In this document: one piece after another, positions 56,416 to 64,000 of the stretch
Layout of the letters: the number at the start of each line of letters is the position of its first letter
How positions within the stretch are numbered: the stretch's first letter is position 1
DNA from: Thaumasiovibrio subtropicus
Lineage (GTDB): Bacteria > Pseudomonadota > Gammaproteobacteria > Enterobacterales > Vibrionaceae
Assembly (NCBI RefSeq): GCF_019703835.1
Contig: NZ_AP023054.1
Span: 1,488,001-1,552,000, forward strand
Reading direction: 5' to 3'
Length of the DNA: 64,000 bases
Program-made: the position numbers and the translations under genes
Notes under the pieces: model-generated
What the model saw: the letters and a program-made list of their open reading frames with translations, nothing else
Told to the model about the DNA's origin: nothing
Database searches by the model: none

Positions 56416-56993
56416 AATGATTTCACCTTCATAGTTACGCGTAATTTTTCAACGGCGAGTCGCAATCGGCTCTTCACCGTACCTAACGGTAGATCAAACA
56501 TTTCAGCGACTTGCTGTTGAGGAATATCCTCTAGATAAACCGCTTTCACCACATCTTTTTGGTTGTCCGGCAGCACCTCTAACCATTGTCGGAGTTTCGC
56601 TTGCATCAACGCCTGCTCGGGTGCGTAAGGGTCAGAAAGTTCCTCCTTGTAGTGCTCCTCGAGCGGGTAGATGTCGTCCGTTGATATGGTCTTACCTTGA
56701 CTCTGTTGTTTGCGAAGTAGGTCATAGCTTAAATTACGAGCAATCGTATATATCCAAGTCGAAGGACTACTTTTGTCAGGGTCAAACTGATTCGCTTTCT
56801 GCCATACTTTGGACATCGTCTCTTGAACCACTTCAGCAGCGACTTCTTCGTCCTTGATGTGTTTAAACACATAGTGCTTCAAGCGTGGCGCGTAATAGCT
56901 AAATAGCTGGCTAAATGCTTGTCTATCGCCTTGTTGGATGCGCAACATGACGGCTTTCCACCCATGTGCAGGGGTTTCTGTATCACTTTCCAT
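56412..56993 (-). CDS. ECF RNA polymerase sigma factor (ChrR-linked, ECF11-like)
   Basis: A 193-residue sigma factor. Region 2 is FSQLFSYYAPRLKHYVFKHIKDEEVAAEVVQETMSKVW with FDPDKSSPSTWIYTIARNL; region 4 is EDIPQQQVAEMFDLPLGTVKSRLRLAVEKLR. Similar factors paired with ChrR control the singlet-oxygen response. The usual neighbours (phrB, cfa) are not adjacent, so the regulon is not visible here. It is translationally coupled to the anti-sigma gene. Confidence 0.93.
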   Translation of the reverse strand: MESDTETPAHGWKAVMLRIQQGDRQAFSQLFSYYAPRLKHYVFKHIKDEEVAAEVVQETMSKVWQKANQFDPDKSSPSTWIYTIARNLSYDLLRKQQSQGKTISTDDIYPLEEHYKEELSDPYAPEQALMQAKLRQWLEVLPDNQKDVVKAVYLEDIPQQQVAEMFDLPLGTVKSRLRLAVEKLRVTMKVKSL

Positions 56994-57036
56994 AACAGCG
57001 TCGCTCGCCTTTAAAGTTATTGTTTAGTCTACTCTC

Positions 57037-57066
57037 TTGATACGCGCGTCGCCCAGAAAAAGATCA
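57037..57066 (-). promoter_or_regulatory. Possible ECF promoter upstream of the sigma gene
   Basis: On the minus strand TGATCT (57066-57061) and TATCAA (57042-57037) are 18 bases apart and about 45 bases before the sigma start. The -35 agrees with the TGATCC-type sequence known for RpoE/ChrR systems; the -10 agreement is partial. Confidence 0.35.
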
Positions 57067-57096
57067 GATAAAAAGGTCTGAAGGCTGCGTTATAGT

Positions 57097-57702
57097 CTAA
57101 TGCAGGGTGATGGGTTGACGGTACTTGGGGATGTACTGAAAGAGAAAGCTCATCGCTGGTAATAGGTTGTCTTGCTCAATAAGGCTTGGCAAGGTATCAG
57201 CTTCAATAGGTAACAGCTCCAACCAACGTTGGCAAACCCAACTGAGATCATCGAATTGGTGCTCGTCGTAGAGGCTCAACAGTTGAGGATAGGCGCTGGC
57301 AACTTGCTGCAGTTTTGCAGGTAGATAGCGATAGTGATGGTCGTTAACCATGATGGGCTCCCAGTTAGGTTGTAGCGATGTTTCTGCCCAGAAGAGGTGA
57401 TCTGTGTCCTGCCAGTGCGTGTCTAAACTCACCCGCTGTTGTCCTTCAACAATGATGGCGAGAGCCCCATTCTCATCAACTGAAAAATCAATTACTTTTG
57501 CCAACGTTGCATGATTAGCCAATTTTCGCGGTGTTCTGTTGTTGCCCCTCAGTATTAACCCAATGACCAAAGGCTGCCCTGACGCCATCATCGTTGTGAT
57601 ATGGTGACGCAACGCTTCAGACGGCAAGCGCAACTTTAGTCGCCCTTTGGGCAAAACCAAGGTCTTTAATGGGATCATGAGCAGGGGGTTATACGACGTC
57701 AC
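57097..57702 (-). CDS. Lon N-terminal (LON substrate-binding) domain protein
   Basis: A 201-residue protein made of a LON N-terminal domain only: LLMIPLKTLVLPKGRLKLRLPSEALR, GLILRGNNRTPRKLANHATLAKVIDFSVDENGALAIIVEGQQRV, then a helical part (about 125-195). No ATPase or protease domain follows. Such stand-alone proteins occur widely with no established function; substrate binding is likely. It lies about 64 bases downstream of the GDPD gene on the same strand and may share its transcript. Confidence 0.85.
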   Translation of the reverse strand: MTSYNPLLMIPLKTLVLPKGRLKLRLPSEALRHHITTMMASGQPLVIGLILRGNNRTPRKLANHATLAKVIDFSVDENGALAIIVEGQQRVSLDTHWQDTDHLFWAETSLQPNWEPIMVNDHHYRYLPAKLQQVASAYPQLLSLYDEHQFDDLSWVCQRWLELLPIEADTLPSLIEQDNLLPAMSFLFQYIPKYRQPITLH

Positions 57703-57765
57703 TTAGTGCTTCCTCAGTCTTGTTGTTTACGGGGTTTTACGACTGAGGAAGAAAAGGCGATCAAA

Positions 57766-58491
57766 TTAGGTTGGCAAGTTAGTATTGATAAAAGTGGCGG
57801 GATAGTCAGTAAAGATAGCGTCGACCTCTTTGAGAAGTGGAAAATCATCGGCGTTGTTGACCGTGTAACACCAGACTTCATAACCGTGATCTTGGAGTTG
57901 TTTGAGTGCGACGTTATCGAGATGGCTGTAATTTAAGTGGCAACTAAACGCGCCCACTTGTTCAAGTCTATTGAGTAAGGTTTCGTTGAAATGGTCGCTG
58001 ATCAAACCGCGTCTAAATTGTGGACAACGCTGTCCGATGGCTTCGATCAGGTCGTGGTCAAAGCTAGAAAGCAAGATTTGAGCAGGGTCCATTGTCGACT
58101 GAGCAAGCTGCTGGCTGACGAGATCGATGAAGATTTGATTGTCCGTTTGGTCGGTTTTCAGTTCGAGATTTAAACGCAAGCGATGTCGTTTACCCAGGCT
58201 CAACAACATCTCTAAGGTAAGAAGCGGCTCATTTTTAAAGTCTTGATGAAACCAGCGTCCGAAATCTAAACGTCTCAGCGCTTCAAGTGTCAAGCTATCG
58301 ACTCGCCCTTGACCGTTACTACAACGATCAACGGTGAAGTCATGACACACGATGAGTACCTTGTCGGCGGTCATCTGAATGTCAACTTCTACCCAATGCA
58401 AGCCTAGCCGAATGGCTTCATTTATCGCAGAGAGCGTGTTTTCTGGATGTGTGCCTGCTGCGCCTCTATGACCAATAATTCTTGGCTTCAT
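57766..58491 (-). CDS. Glycerophosphoryl diester phosphodiesterase (UgpQ-like)
   Basis: A 241-residue cytoplasmic enzyme of the GDPD family: GHRGAAGTHPENTLSAINEA (catalytic His), VEVDIQMTADKVLIVCHDFTVDRCSNG (Glu/Asp metal ligands and second His), NLELKTD. The absence of a signal peptide fits UgpQ-type cytoplasmic enzymes rather than periplasmic GlpQ. It releases sn-glycerol 3-phosphate from glycerophosphodiesters. The start at 58491 has AAGGAG upstream; the frame to 58515 is longer but would contain that site. Confidence 0.88.
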   Translation of the reverse strand: MKPRIIGHRGAAGTHPENTLSAINEAIRLGLHWVEVDIQMTADKVLIVCHDFTVDRCSNGQGRVDSLTLEALRRLDFGRWFHQDFKNEPLLTLEMLLSLGKRHRLRLNLELKTDQTDNQIFIDLVSQQLAQSTMDPAQILLSSFDHDLIEAIGQRCPQFRRGLISDHFNETLLNRLEQVGAFSCHLNYSHLDNVALKQLQDHGYEVWCYTVNNADDFPLLKEVDAIFTDYPATFINTNLPT

Positions 58492-58611
58492 GCTTTTCCA
58501 CTCCTTTCCGAGCATCGTTTTTCGAGCATAGTTTTAAGAGCATTGCTGGATTCACTGTACAAATAATGCCATTGTTTTTTCAAGACAGCCCCGATGAAAC
58601 AGCTTTTCCAT

Positions 58612-58663
58612 CATTTGAAGCCACCTGAGTATAGCGCTTCTCTGTCTAAGTTAGCTTGAGTAT
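58612..58663 (+). repeat. Remnants of repeat ends (copy F)
   Basis: CATTTGAAGCCACCTGAGTATA at 58612-58633 is a degenerate end and AGCTTGAGTATA at 58652-58663 a second partial end. They lie upstream of the solute-binding protein gene. Too short to call a full element. Confidence 0.4.
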
Positions 58664-58732
58664 AAGCCTTATCAGCGGATTAGTTTTCTGATACGCATAT
58701 TCTGTCTATGCTATTAAGGAATATATTTGTTC

Positions 58733-60388
58733 ATGTTGGGGATAGGGCCTCTTATGCGGCAGAGCGTTTGTGTCGGGTTAATGCTGTCATGGTTTCTTTT
58801 TTCCGTAGAGGCGTTTGAGCAAAAGGGTGACGAGGTGCAGAAATGGGCACAAGCCTTTGAGCCATCGGTCCTCTCATTATCGCAGCGCAAAGAAGAGTTT
58901 ACATGGTTTCATGATGTCTCGGCTGAGTTGTCCAATCAGCGTCTGTATGTGGTCGGTGAAGCGAACGAAGCTACGTATTATGAAAGCCAGTTTCTGTCGC
59001 GCGTCTTTGAAGAAATCACTGGTATTTCTGTCACTTATGATGTGGTTGATCGCGAAGAGTTGATTGCCCGACTCTACACGCAGTTAGAGCGAGGGGTCGA
59101 GGAGTATGACGCCTTTCTTATTGATGGCAACTTACTGAGCACTTTTGTCCCACAAGGTAAGTTTGTCTCGTTAACGCAGTATATGAAGAACGAAGGTAAA
59201 TCGAGCTTATCACCTTACCTTGACTTGGATGATTTTGATTTCCTCTCTGCCTCCCAATTGCCAAAAGGTGAGCTTTGGCAACTTCCCGGTTTTTCTTATC
59301 CGGTCGTTTATTGGTTCCGATACGACTGGTTCAGTAACCCTGAACTTCAGGCATCTTTTGAGGCGCAATATGATTACCCACTGGGTGTGCCAGTCAATTG
59401 GGCTGCTTACGCTGACATTGCCGAGTTTTTTCATGGCAGAGCGTTAAGGAATCCAAATGATACGGAAGTCGACGCAGAGGGGCATGCAGACTTTACGTTA
59501 ATAACACAAACCCATTTACCGAGACTTGCTGGCGGGTTATTGGCTATCGCTGGACTAGTGAAGAGTGACTCAACTCAGTTGTCGGGCTCGTCAGGTATAG
59601 ATAGCTGGGGACTTGCACTATCTGAGGGCGTGGGACGTACAGAAGATCATCACATTGTTTACCATGCTTTGGCTTTTTGGCAATCACTGTTTGAGCACTA
59701 CTTGGCGGAAAAGTATACGCAACAGTCGTGGCTAGAACATGGTCGACATTTGGCCGCGGGTAAGGTGGCGCAAAGTTGGTATTGGACGCCAGCATATTAC
59801 CCCAAAGTGAAGGCCTATCGACTTCTCAGTAGCCCTGTAACCTCGCGAGATGGCGACCCAGTTTGGCGCACGGCCCCGTTGCCCAAAGGGCCCGCTTGGA
59901 AAAATGGCAGTGCGAAAGGGTACCGGCTAAGCGGGAACTGGACCATGCCTTCATCTTTAACACCAGACAAGAAGCGAGCGGTCTGGTTGTGGATGCAGTT
60001 CGTCACGTCTAAGTCGGTTGCGTTAAAAAAGTTTCAAGTGTCCCAATCCTATGTCCGAGAGAGTACGCTGCATTCGGATTTAGCGACCTCTCTGGATACG
60101 GCGCTAGGCGGATTAGTTAAGTTGCTGCGTACTTTTGATGAAGACGCAATGTTAACTGAGAGCCTTGAAATTCATGACTACCAGACCACCGTTGACCAGT
60201 GGTGGCAAATTGAAAACACCTTGATTACCCAACTGACGCCACCTAGGGACGTTGTCAGTAAGTTGATTGAAACGTTAAATGAGTCGCGATTGAATGCCAG
60301 CGAACTATCCGCACCCCCTTTATTTAAAGAGGAGAGAGGCAAAACCATTGATTATCGGCAACTCGAGCAAGCCTTGGAGCATCAATAA
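58733..60388 (+). CDS. Extracellular solute-binding protein linked to a histidine kinase
   Basis: A roughly 551-residue periplasmic binding protein with a signal peptide (hydrophobic stretch around VCVGLMLSWFLFSVEAFE). RLYVVGEANEATYYESQFLSRVFEEITGISVTYDVVDREELIARLYTQLERG resembles the start of sugar-type SBPs; YWFRYDWF and GYRLSGNWTMPSS follow. It is 551 residues, longer than typical SBPs (about 400). No ABC permease or ATPase accompanies it; the next gene, 2 bases away, is a sensor kinase. A binding protein used as a periplasmic co-receptor is therefore likely. ATG at 58754 is an alternative start with a shorter signal peptide. Confidence 0.85.
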   Translation: MLGIGPLMRQSVCVGLMLSWFLFSVEAFEQKGDEVQKWAQAFEPSVLSLSQRKEEFTWFHDVSAELSNQRLYVVGEANEATYYESQFLSRVFEEITGISVTYDVVDREELIARLYTQLERGVEEYDAFLIDGNLLSTFVPQGKFVSLTQYMKNEGKSSLSPYLDLDDFDFLSASQLPKGELWQLPGFSYPVVYWFRYDWFSNPELQASFEAQYDYPLGVPVNWAAYADIAEFFHGRALRNPNDTEVDAEGHADFTLITQTHLPRLAGGLLAIAGLVKSDSTQLSGSSGIDSWGLALSEGVGRTEDHHIVYHALAFWQSLFEHYLAEKYTQQSWLEHGRHLAAGKVAQSWYWTPAYYPKVKAYRLLSSPVTSRDGDPVWRTAPLPKGPAWKNGSAKGYRLSGNWTMPSSLTPDKKRAVWLWMQFVTSKSVALKKFQVSQSYVRESTLHSDLATSLDTALGGLVKLLRTFDEDAMLTESLEIHDYQTTVDQWWQIENTLITQLTPPRDVVSKLIETLNESRLNASELSAPPLFKEERGKTIDYRQLEQALEHQ

Positions 60389-60390
60389 GC

Positions 60391-62499
60391 ATGATTGTGA
60401 AATGGCAGAGCAGTATTCGCGTTAAGTTAGCCAGTATTGTGTTTCTCACTGGCGTGGTTCTCATTGCCATCATTTATTGGGTCTATATACCCGCCTTAGA
60501 GAAAAGTCTGCGAGAAGAGCGGACATCAACGTTAAGTTCTGTTGTTCATAGCGCCGTGTCAGTGATGGATTACTATGAGCGCGGTATTCGAGAGGCTCGC
60601 TGGCGCAGTGACCCTGACTTCCCTCGCAGTCGCCGAGAAGCGAAACAGAAGATATTGGACTATCTGCGTCACTTAGAGTTTGCGGAGAGTAAACAGATAT
60701 TCATTCTTAACATTGAAGGGGAAGCGGTGCTCTATCCGGCTTTTCCTCATATGGAAGGGCGGTCATTGATGGAGGGGAGAGGTGATGCCGAAGCCGAGTT
60801 TCCGTTTGAGATGATTCTGAATGCAGCGCTCAAAGAGGAAGAAACCTTACTGGAATATGACTGGGTTGCTAAGTGGAGCCAAGAGACAAAAGAGACACAC
60901 TGGTCTTACTCTGAGTTGTTTTACCCATGGGGCTGGATAGTATCTGCGAATATCAGCGCGCAAGACATTAACGATCATATTTTCAACGTGGGCTCTAAGC
61001 TACTCGCTAATTTACTCATGATTCTACTGGTCGGGCTCATTTTGGCTTATTGTTTCGTAGTTAAACTGACGAATCCTATTACGCGCTTATCGCGTCAAGT
61101 GCAAAACATTACCGAGTTTCTCGCAGCAGGTGCGTCTGTCAACATTGACGTGCATGCGAAAGACGAAGTGGGTGCGCTCGCGTCAGCATTTCGTAAAACG
61201 GTACAACGTTTATCGACGGTCATGTCGACCTTGAAGAATAAGCAGGAAAGTTTACAGACCACCATGAATTCCATTGGTGATGGCCTCGTGAGTGTCGATC
61301 TGCACGGTTGCATTCAATTGTACAACCCCGTTGCGGCAAAGCTAAATGGGTGGACTGGTCAATCTGTTCGCAATGAAAAGATTGATGATGTCATGGTCTT
61401 ACATGACTTGAATGACGAGACCCAGATAGGAATTATTCAGTTTATTGAGTTGATGCAAGGTGAAGAAGGCAGTATTACTCACGAAGCTCGACTAGAACCC
61501 AAGGAAGGAGAGTCTTATATTGTGCTGGTGACACTGTCACCTATATTGGCGCTCGATGAGAATAATCAAGGTATGGTTGTCGTCATTCGTGATATCACGC
61601 GCCGCAAACAACAAGAGCAGCGATTAGCAGAACTTAACGAAGCGTTGAAACAACATAAGGCGGAACTTGAAGAACGCGTAGAGCAACGCACGGTTGCGCT
61701 TTCTCAAAGCATAGATGATTTGAAAGAGACTCAACAGCAGCTGGTCGCGACTGAGAAGATGGCTTCGCTTGGACGGCTTGTGGCGGGCGTGTCTCATGAA
61801 ATAAACACCCCGATTGGCGTCGGTGTGACCGCGATATCTCATATGCAAGAGATATTTAAGCAGTTTCATAAAGCTTGCCAAGAAGGACGTCTAAGTAAGA
61901 GCTACTTAAATAGCTACTTAGAGGATACTGAAGAAGGGCTTAAACTGGTGATGACGAACTTGCAGCGTGCTTCTAGCCTTGTGCAGAGTTTTAAACAAGT
62001 CTCTGTTGATCAATCGGTAGATAATCACCGCACGTTTGATATTAAAGAGTATGTCGAAGAAATCGTGGCAAGTCTGAAACCTAATTTGAAAAAAGGGTGC
62101 CACACCTTAGCTATTCATTGCCCGGAAGGACTCACGCTCTATTCTAATCCTGGCGCACTTGCTCAAATTGTCACTAACCTCGTAATGAATTCGGTACTGC
62201 ATGGCTTTGATGACAGGACGGGAGGAGAAATAAGTATCTCCATTTTTGATGATGGAGGAGATATTGTCCTCGACTACCGAGACAATGGTCGTGGCATGCC
62301 GCCGACCATTGCAGAGCGTATTTTTGACCCGTTTTTCACTACCAAGTTAGGACAAGGGGGAAGTGGTCTTGGTATGCATATTGTCTATAACTTGGTGAAC
62401 GTCACGTTAGAAGGCCAAATCCATTGTGAGAGCTATGAAGGAGTGGGAACGAAGTTTTTAATTGCCATTCCGCGTCTTGAACCTGAGGTCGTTGCTTAA
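60391..62499 (+). CDS. Sensor histidine kinase with Cache, HAMP and PAS domains
   Basis: A 702-residue membrane kinase. Helix at 11-30, periplasmic single-Cache domain (about 35-200, with RSRREAKQKILDYLRHLEFAESKQIFILNIEGEAVLYP), second helix near 205-230, HAMP, PAS (about 285-400, MNSIGDGLVSVDLHGCIQLYNPVAAKLNGW), coiled coil, dimerisation domain with SLGRLVAGVSHEINTPIGVG (phosphoacceptor His near 469), and an HATPase with NLVMNSVLHGF, DYRDNGRGMPP and GQGGSGLGMHIVYNLV. No receiver domain or response-regulator gene is in the window. It begins 2 bases after the SBP stop. Confidence 0.93.
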   Translation: MIVKWQSSIRVKLASIVFLTGVVLIAIIYWVYIPALEKSLREERTSTLSSVVHSAVSVMDYYERGIREARWRSDPDFPRSRREAKQKILDYLRHLEFAESKQIFILNIEGEAVLYPAFPHMEGRSLMEGRGDAEAEFPFEMILNAALKEEETLLEYDWVAKWSQETKETHWSYSELFYPWGWIVSANISAQDINDHIFNVGSKLLANLLMILLVGLILAYCFVVKLTNPITRLSRQVQNITEFLAAGASVNIDVHAKDEVGALASAFRKTVQRLSTVMSTLKNKQESLQTTMNSIGDGLVSVDLHGCIQLYNPVAAKLNGWTGQSVRNEKIDDVMVLHDLNDETQIGIIQFIELMQGEEGSITHEARLEPKEGESYIVLVTLSPILALDENNQGMVVVIRDITRRKQQEQRLAELNEALKQHKAELEERVEQRTVALSQSIDDLKETQQQLVATEKMASLGRLVAGVSHEINTPIGVGVTAISHMQEIFKQFHKACQEGRLSKSYLNSYLEDTEEGLKLVMTNLQRASSLVQSFKQVSVDQSVDNHRTFDIKEYVEEIVASLKPNLKKGCHTLAIHCPEGLTLYSNPGALAQIVTNLVMNSVLHGFDDRTGGEISISIFDDGGDIVLDYRDNGRGMPPTIAERIFDPFFTTKLGQGGSGLGMHIVYNLVNVTLEGQIHCESYEGVGTKFLIAIPRLEPEVVA

Positions 62500-62534
62500 G
62501 TCTTCATCTGCGAGCGTTGCTTCGATTACTGATT

Positions 62535-62803
62535 TATATACTCAAGTCACCTCAAGATGGTTGTTCAGCGAGAGTTTCTAGGTTTGCCATCGAGGCACTG
62601 CTTTGAAGATCTAGTGGACTACATCAAAAAGCAGTAACAAAGGTGGCGAGCCTAGAAAACTCGCCCTTCGGGAAGCGACTAGCGCACCGATTTCTGCGTT
62701 AAATGTGTTTGAAAGGGGAGAGCCATTCCTTCACACCTTTGCCTTGAACTCGACGCGCTAGTCAGCTTCTGAATCCTGCATCTTGAGGTGACTTGAGTAT
62801 ATA
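62535..62803 (+). repeat. Dispersed repeat, best-preserved copy (A), MITE-like with 25-bp perfect inverted ends
   Basis: A 269-base element whose first 25 and last 25 bases are exact reverse complements (left end begins TATATACTCAAGTCACC; right end finishes GACTTGAGTATATA). The left part matches copy C, the right part copies B and D. It contains no reading frame and no transposase, so it is a nonautonomous, MITE-like element. TA-rich tips make a TA target duplication possible. Confidence 0.88.
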
Positions 62804-62941
62804 CTCTTGCAATCTTATGATGCGGGAAAGGGTTAGCGTGTTATCTCTTATCACGTACATCTGAATCCAACCTTCGTGGCAAACGCATTATGGGGTAGCG
62901 TATTTTTATCATTGCTTTCGAACTGACAAGGAGCTTAAGTT

Positions 62942-63169
62942 ATGCCAGTGAGTATCTATATCGCAATCGCGAATCATCGCAGTGAATACCCAGATCCGAT
63001 CTGTTTCTCTGCTGGAGAAAAACTGCATGTTGGTGAACGATATGAAGGAGAAGAAGATTGGGATAACTGGTTTTTTTGTCGTTCAGAATCCGGAAAATCA
63101 GGTTGGGTACCGATACAAATTTTTGAACAAGACGAGAACTCTCACTCTCGCCTAAGAAGCCCTGTCTAG
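62942..63169 (+). CDS. Small SH3-like domain protein, 75 aa
   Basis: A 75-residue soluble protein with the pattern of a variant SH3 domain: IYIAIANHRSEYPDPICFSAGEKLHVGERYEGEEDWDNWFFCRSESGKSGWVPIQIFEQ. The closing GWVP-IF and the ALYDY-like start are characteristic. AAGGAG lies 10 bases before the ATG, so it is probably translated well. Bacterial SH3-like domains bind peptides or cell-wall parts; this one has no signal peptide, so it is probably cytoplasmic. It converges with the following kinase, sharing a CTAG that contains both stop codons. Confidence 0.8.
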   Translation: MPVSIYIAIANHRSEYPDPICFSAGEKLHVGERYEGEEDWDNWFFCRSESGKSGWVPIQIFEQDENSHSRLRSPV

Positions 63170-64000
63170 GCTTGTTGTCTATCGACAAAGCCATCATCGG
63201 CGGCATCGAGTGGAATGAGCATCTTGAATGTCGCGCCGTGTCCCGGTTCAGAGTCGCATTCAATAGAACCTTGCATCAGTTGCACGATAAGATTGTAGAT
63301 AATATGCGTCCCCAATCCACTGCCGCCTTGACCAAGCTTGCTGGTGACAAAAGGATCGAAGATGCGGTCACTGATTTCTTTCTCAATACCACGACCGTTA
63401 TCGTGGTATTCAATCGCTAACATGTCACTCTCAGTATCGATGTTGACAGTAATGGTAATTTGATGAGGGCCATGCCAATTACTGAAGCCATGGATCAGAC
63501 TATTCATGACAAGGTTAGTAAAGACCTGTTGTAATCGTCCGGGGTAGTTATCGATCACGAGTGTTGAGTCACAGTTAAGGCTAACTTCGACACTGTCCTG
63601 TACAAGTCGATATTGGAGTGAGTTTAACACCTGTTCAATATTGTCAGAGAGATTGAAAGAGACACGCTGTTCGTTGGTCTGGTTGACGGCAACTTGCTTG
63701 AAGCTTTCGATCAGCTTCGCGGCTTTTTCCAAACTGTTTAACACTAGATCTGCCGAGCTACTTATGTTTTCTACCATGGTGTCTAAGGCACTCTTAGAAA
63801 TTTTTCCGGTAGAGACACTTTTCTGTAGCTTGATGGCTTCTTCTTTCATAAAAGAGGAAGAGGTGACACTGATGCCAATTGGTGTGTTGATCTCGTGAGA
63901 AATGCCGGCGACCAAACTACCTAAAGACGCCATTTTCTCCGCTTCAAGCAATGACTTTTGCGTCTCCTTGAGCTCTGCATACGCACTTCTTAGCTCAGCA
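63166..64000 (-). CDS. Sensor histidine kinase (partial, 5' end outside window)
   Basis: Reading leftwards, the frame enters from the right edge at 63999 and ends at 63166. It encodes a helical linker (LKETQKSLLEAEKMASLG), a dimerisation domain SLVAGISHEINTPIGISV with the phosphoacceptor His, and an HATPase with NLVMNSLIHGF, EYHDNGRGIEKE, GQGGSGLGTHIIYNL. It is a close paralogue of the 60391-62499 kinase in this region. The sensor domain lies beyond the window. The stop codon shares CTAG with the convergent SH3-like gene. Confidence 0.93.
   Translation of the reverse strand, partial: AELRSAYAELKETQKSLLEAEKMASLGSLVAGISHEINTPIGISVTSSSFMKEEAIKLQKSVSTGKISKSALDTMVENISSSADLVLNSLEKAAKLIESFKQVAVNQTNEQRVSFNLSDNIEQVLNSLQYRLVQDSVEVSLNCDSTLVIDNYPGRLQQVFTNLVMNSLIHGFSNWHGPHQITITVNIDTESDMLAIEYHDNGRGIEKEISDRIFDPFVTSKLGQGGSGLGTHIIYNLIVQLMQGSIECDSEPGHGATFKMLIPLDAADDGFVDRQQA

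Overview
The window reads as chromosomal DNA of a marine gammaproteobacterium of the family Vibrionaceae. This is an inference from gene content (pstSCAB without phoU, yejABEF, frmA/fghA, queDE, ynjBC, a second-chromosome-style orphan ParA), from the wealth of c-di-GMP and chemosensory genes, and from a dispersed repeat ending in TACTCAAG-CACCTCAAGATG, a type I associate with Vibrio-like genomes. I cannot assign a genus. I saw no rRNA, tRNA, transposase, prophage or CRISPR array. Most genes are intact and closely packed, with good Shine-Dalgarno sequences.

Layout. 1-5.2 kb: ynjC/ynjB ABC importer genes (ynjC cut by the window edge), a membrane-anchored disulfide oxidoreductase and a small membrane protein, all on the minus strand. 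5.6-7.7 kb: a CHASE-GGDEF diguanylate cyclase and a META/HslJ-like lipoprotein. 8-11.7 kb: pstSCAB phosphate importer with a five-unit Pho box array. 12-17.5 kb: an orphan ParA, then a TonB-dependent receptor / YfiR-like / HAMP-GGDEF-EAL operon. 17.9-19.6 kb: a 69-aa orphan gene with its own promoter and terminator, then queD-queE behind a structured leader. 19.6-26 kb: DedA and yejABEF. 26-30.8 kb: two secreted proteins, a PTS EIIC-EAL fusion and a YqaB-like phosphatase. 30.8-33.3 kb: formaldehyde detoxification genes interspersed with repeats. 33.3-38.1 kb: ArsR-rhodanese regulator with a divergent DUF2938-like gene, a coiled-coil protein, a class 3 lipase, a small membrane protein and a sterol-desaturase-family hydroxylase. 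38.2-48.6 kb: a signalling island with FIST + PAS-GGDEF, a tandem pair of membrane GGDEF proteins (one with a degenerate active site), an arginase bracketed by repeats, two CSS-domain proteins lacking EAL, and a chemoreceptor. 49-54.8 kb: TetR, LolA-like carrier, two FtsX-like permeases, an ATPase and an outer-membrane barrel, apparently a complete trans-envelope shuttle. 54.9-58.5 kb: methyltransferase, ECF sigma/ChrR-like anti-sigma pair, Lon-N protein and a GDPD. 58.7-64 kb: solute-binding protein plus histidine kinase operon, an SH3-like small protein and a second histidine kinase cut by the window edge.

The main theme is envelope sensing coupled to c-di-GMP: six GGDEF/EAL proteins in about 38 kb, each with a different input (CHASE, YfiR/TonB receptor, PTS permease, FIST/PAS, MASE-like membrane domains), plus two CSS periplasmic modules without an enzyme. 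The strongest candidates for undescribed biology are the TonB-receptor/YfiR/GGDEF-EAL operon, the EIIC-EAL fusion, the LolA-like trans-envelope operon, the stand-alone CSS pair and the pseudoknotted queD leader.
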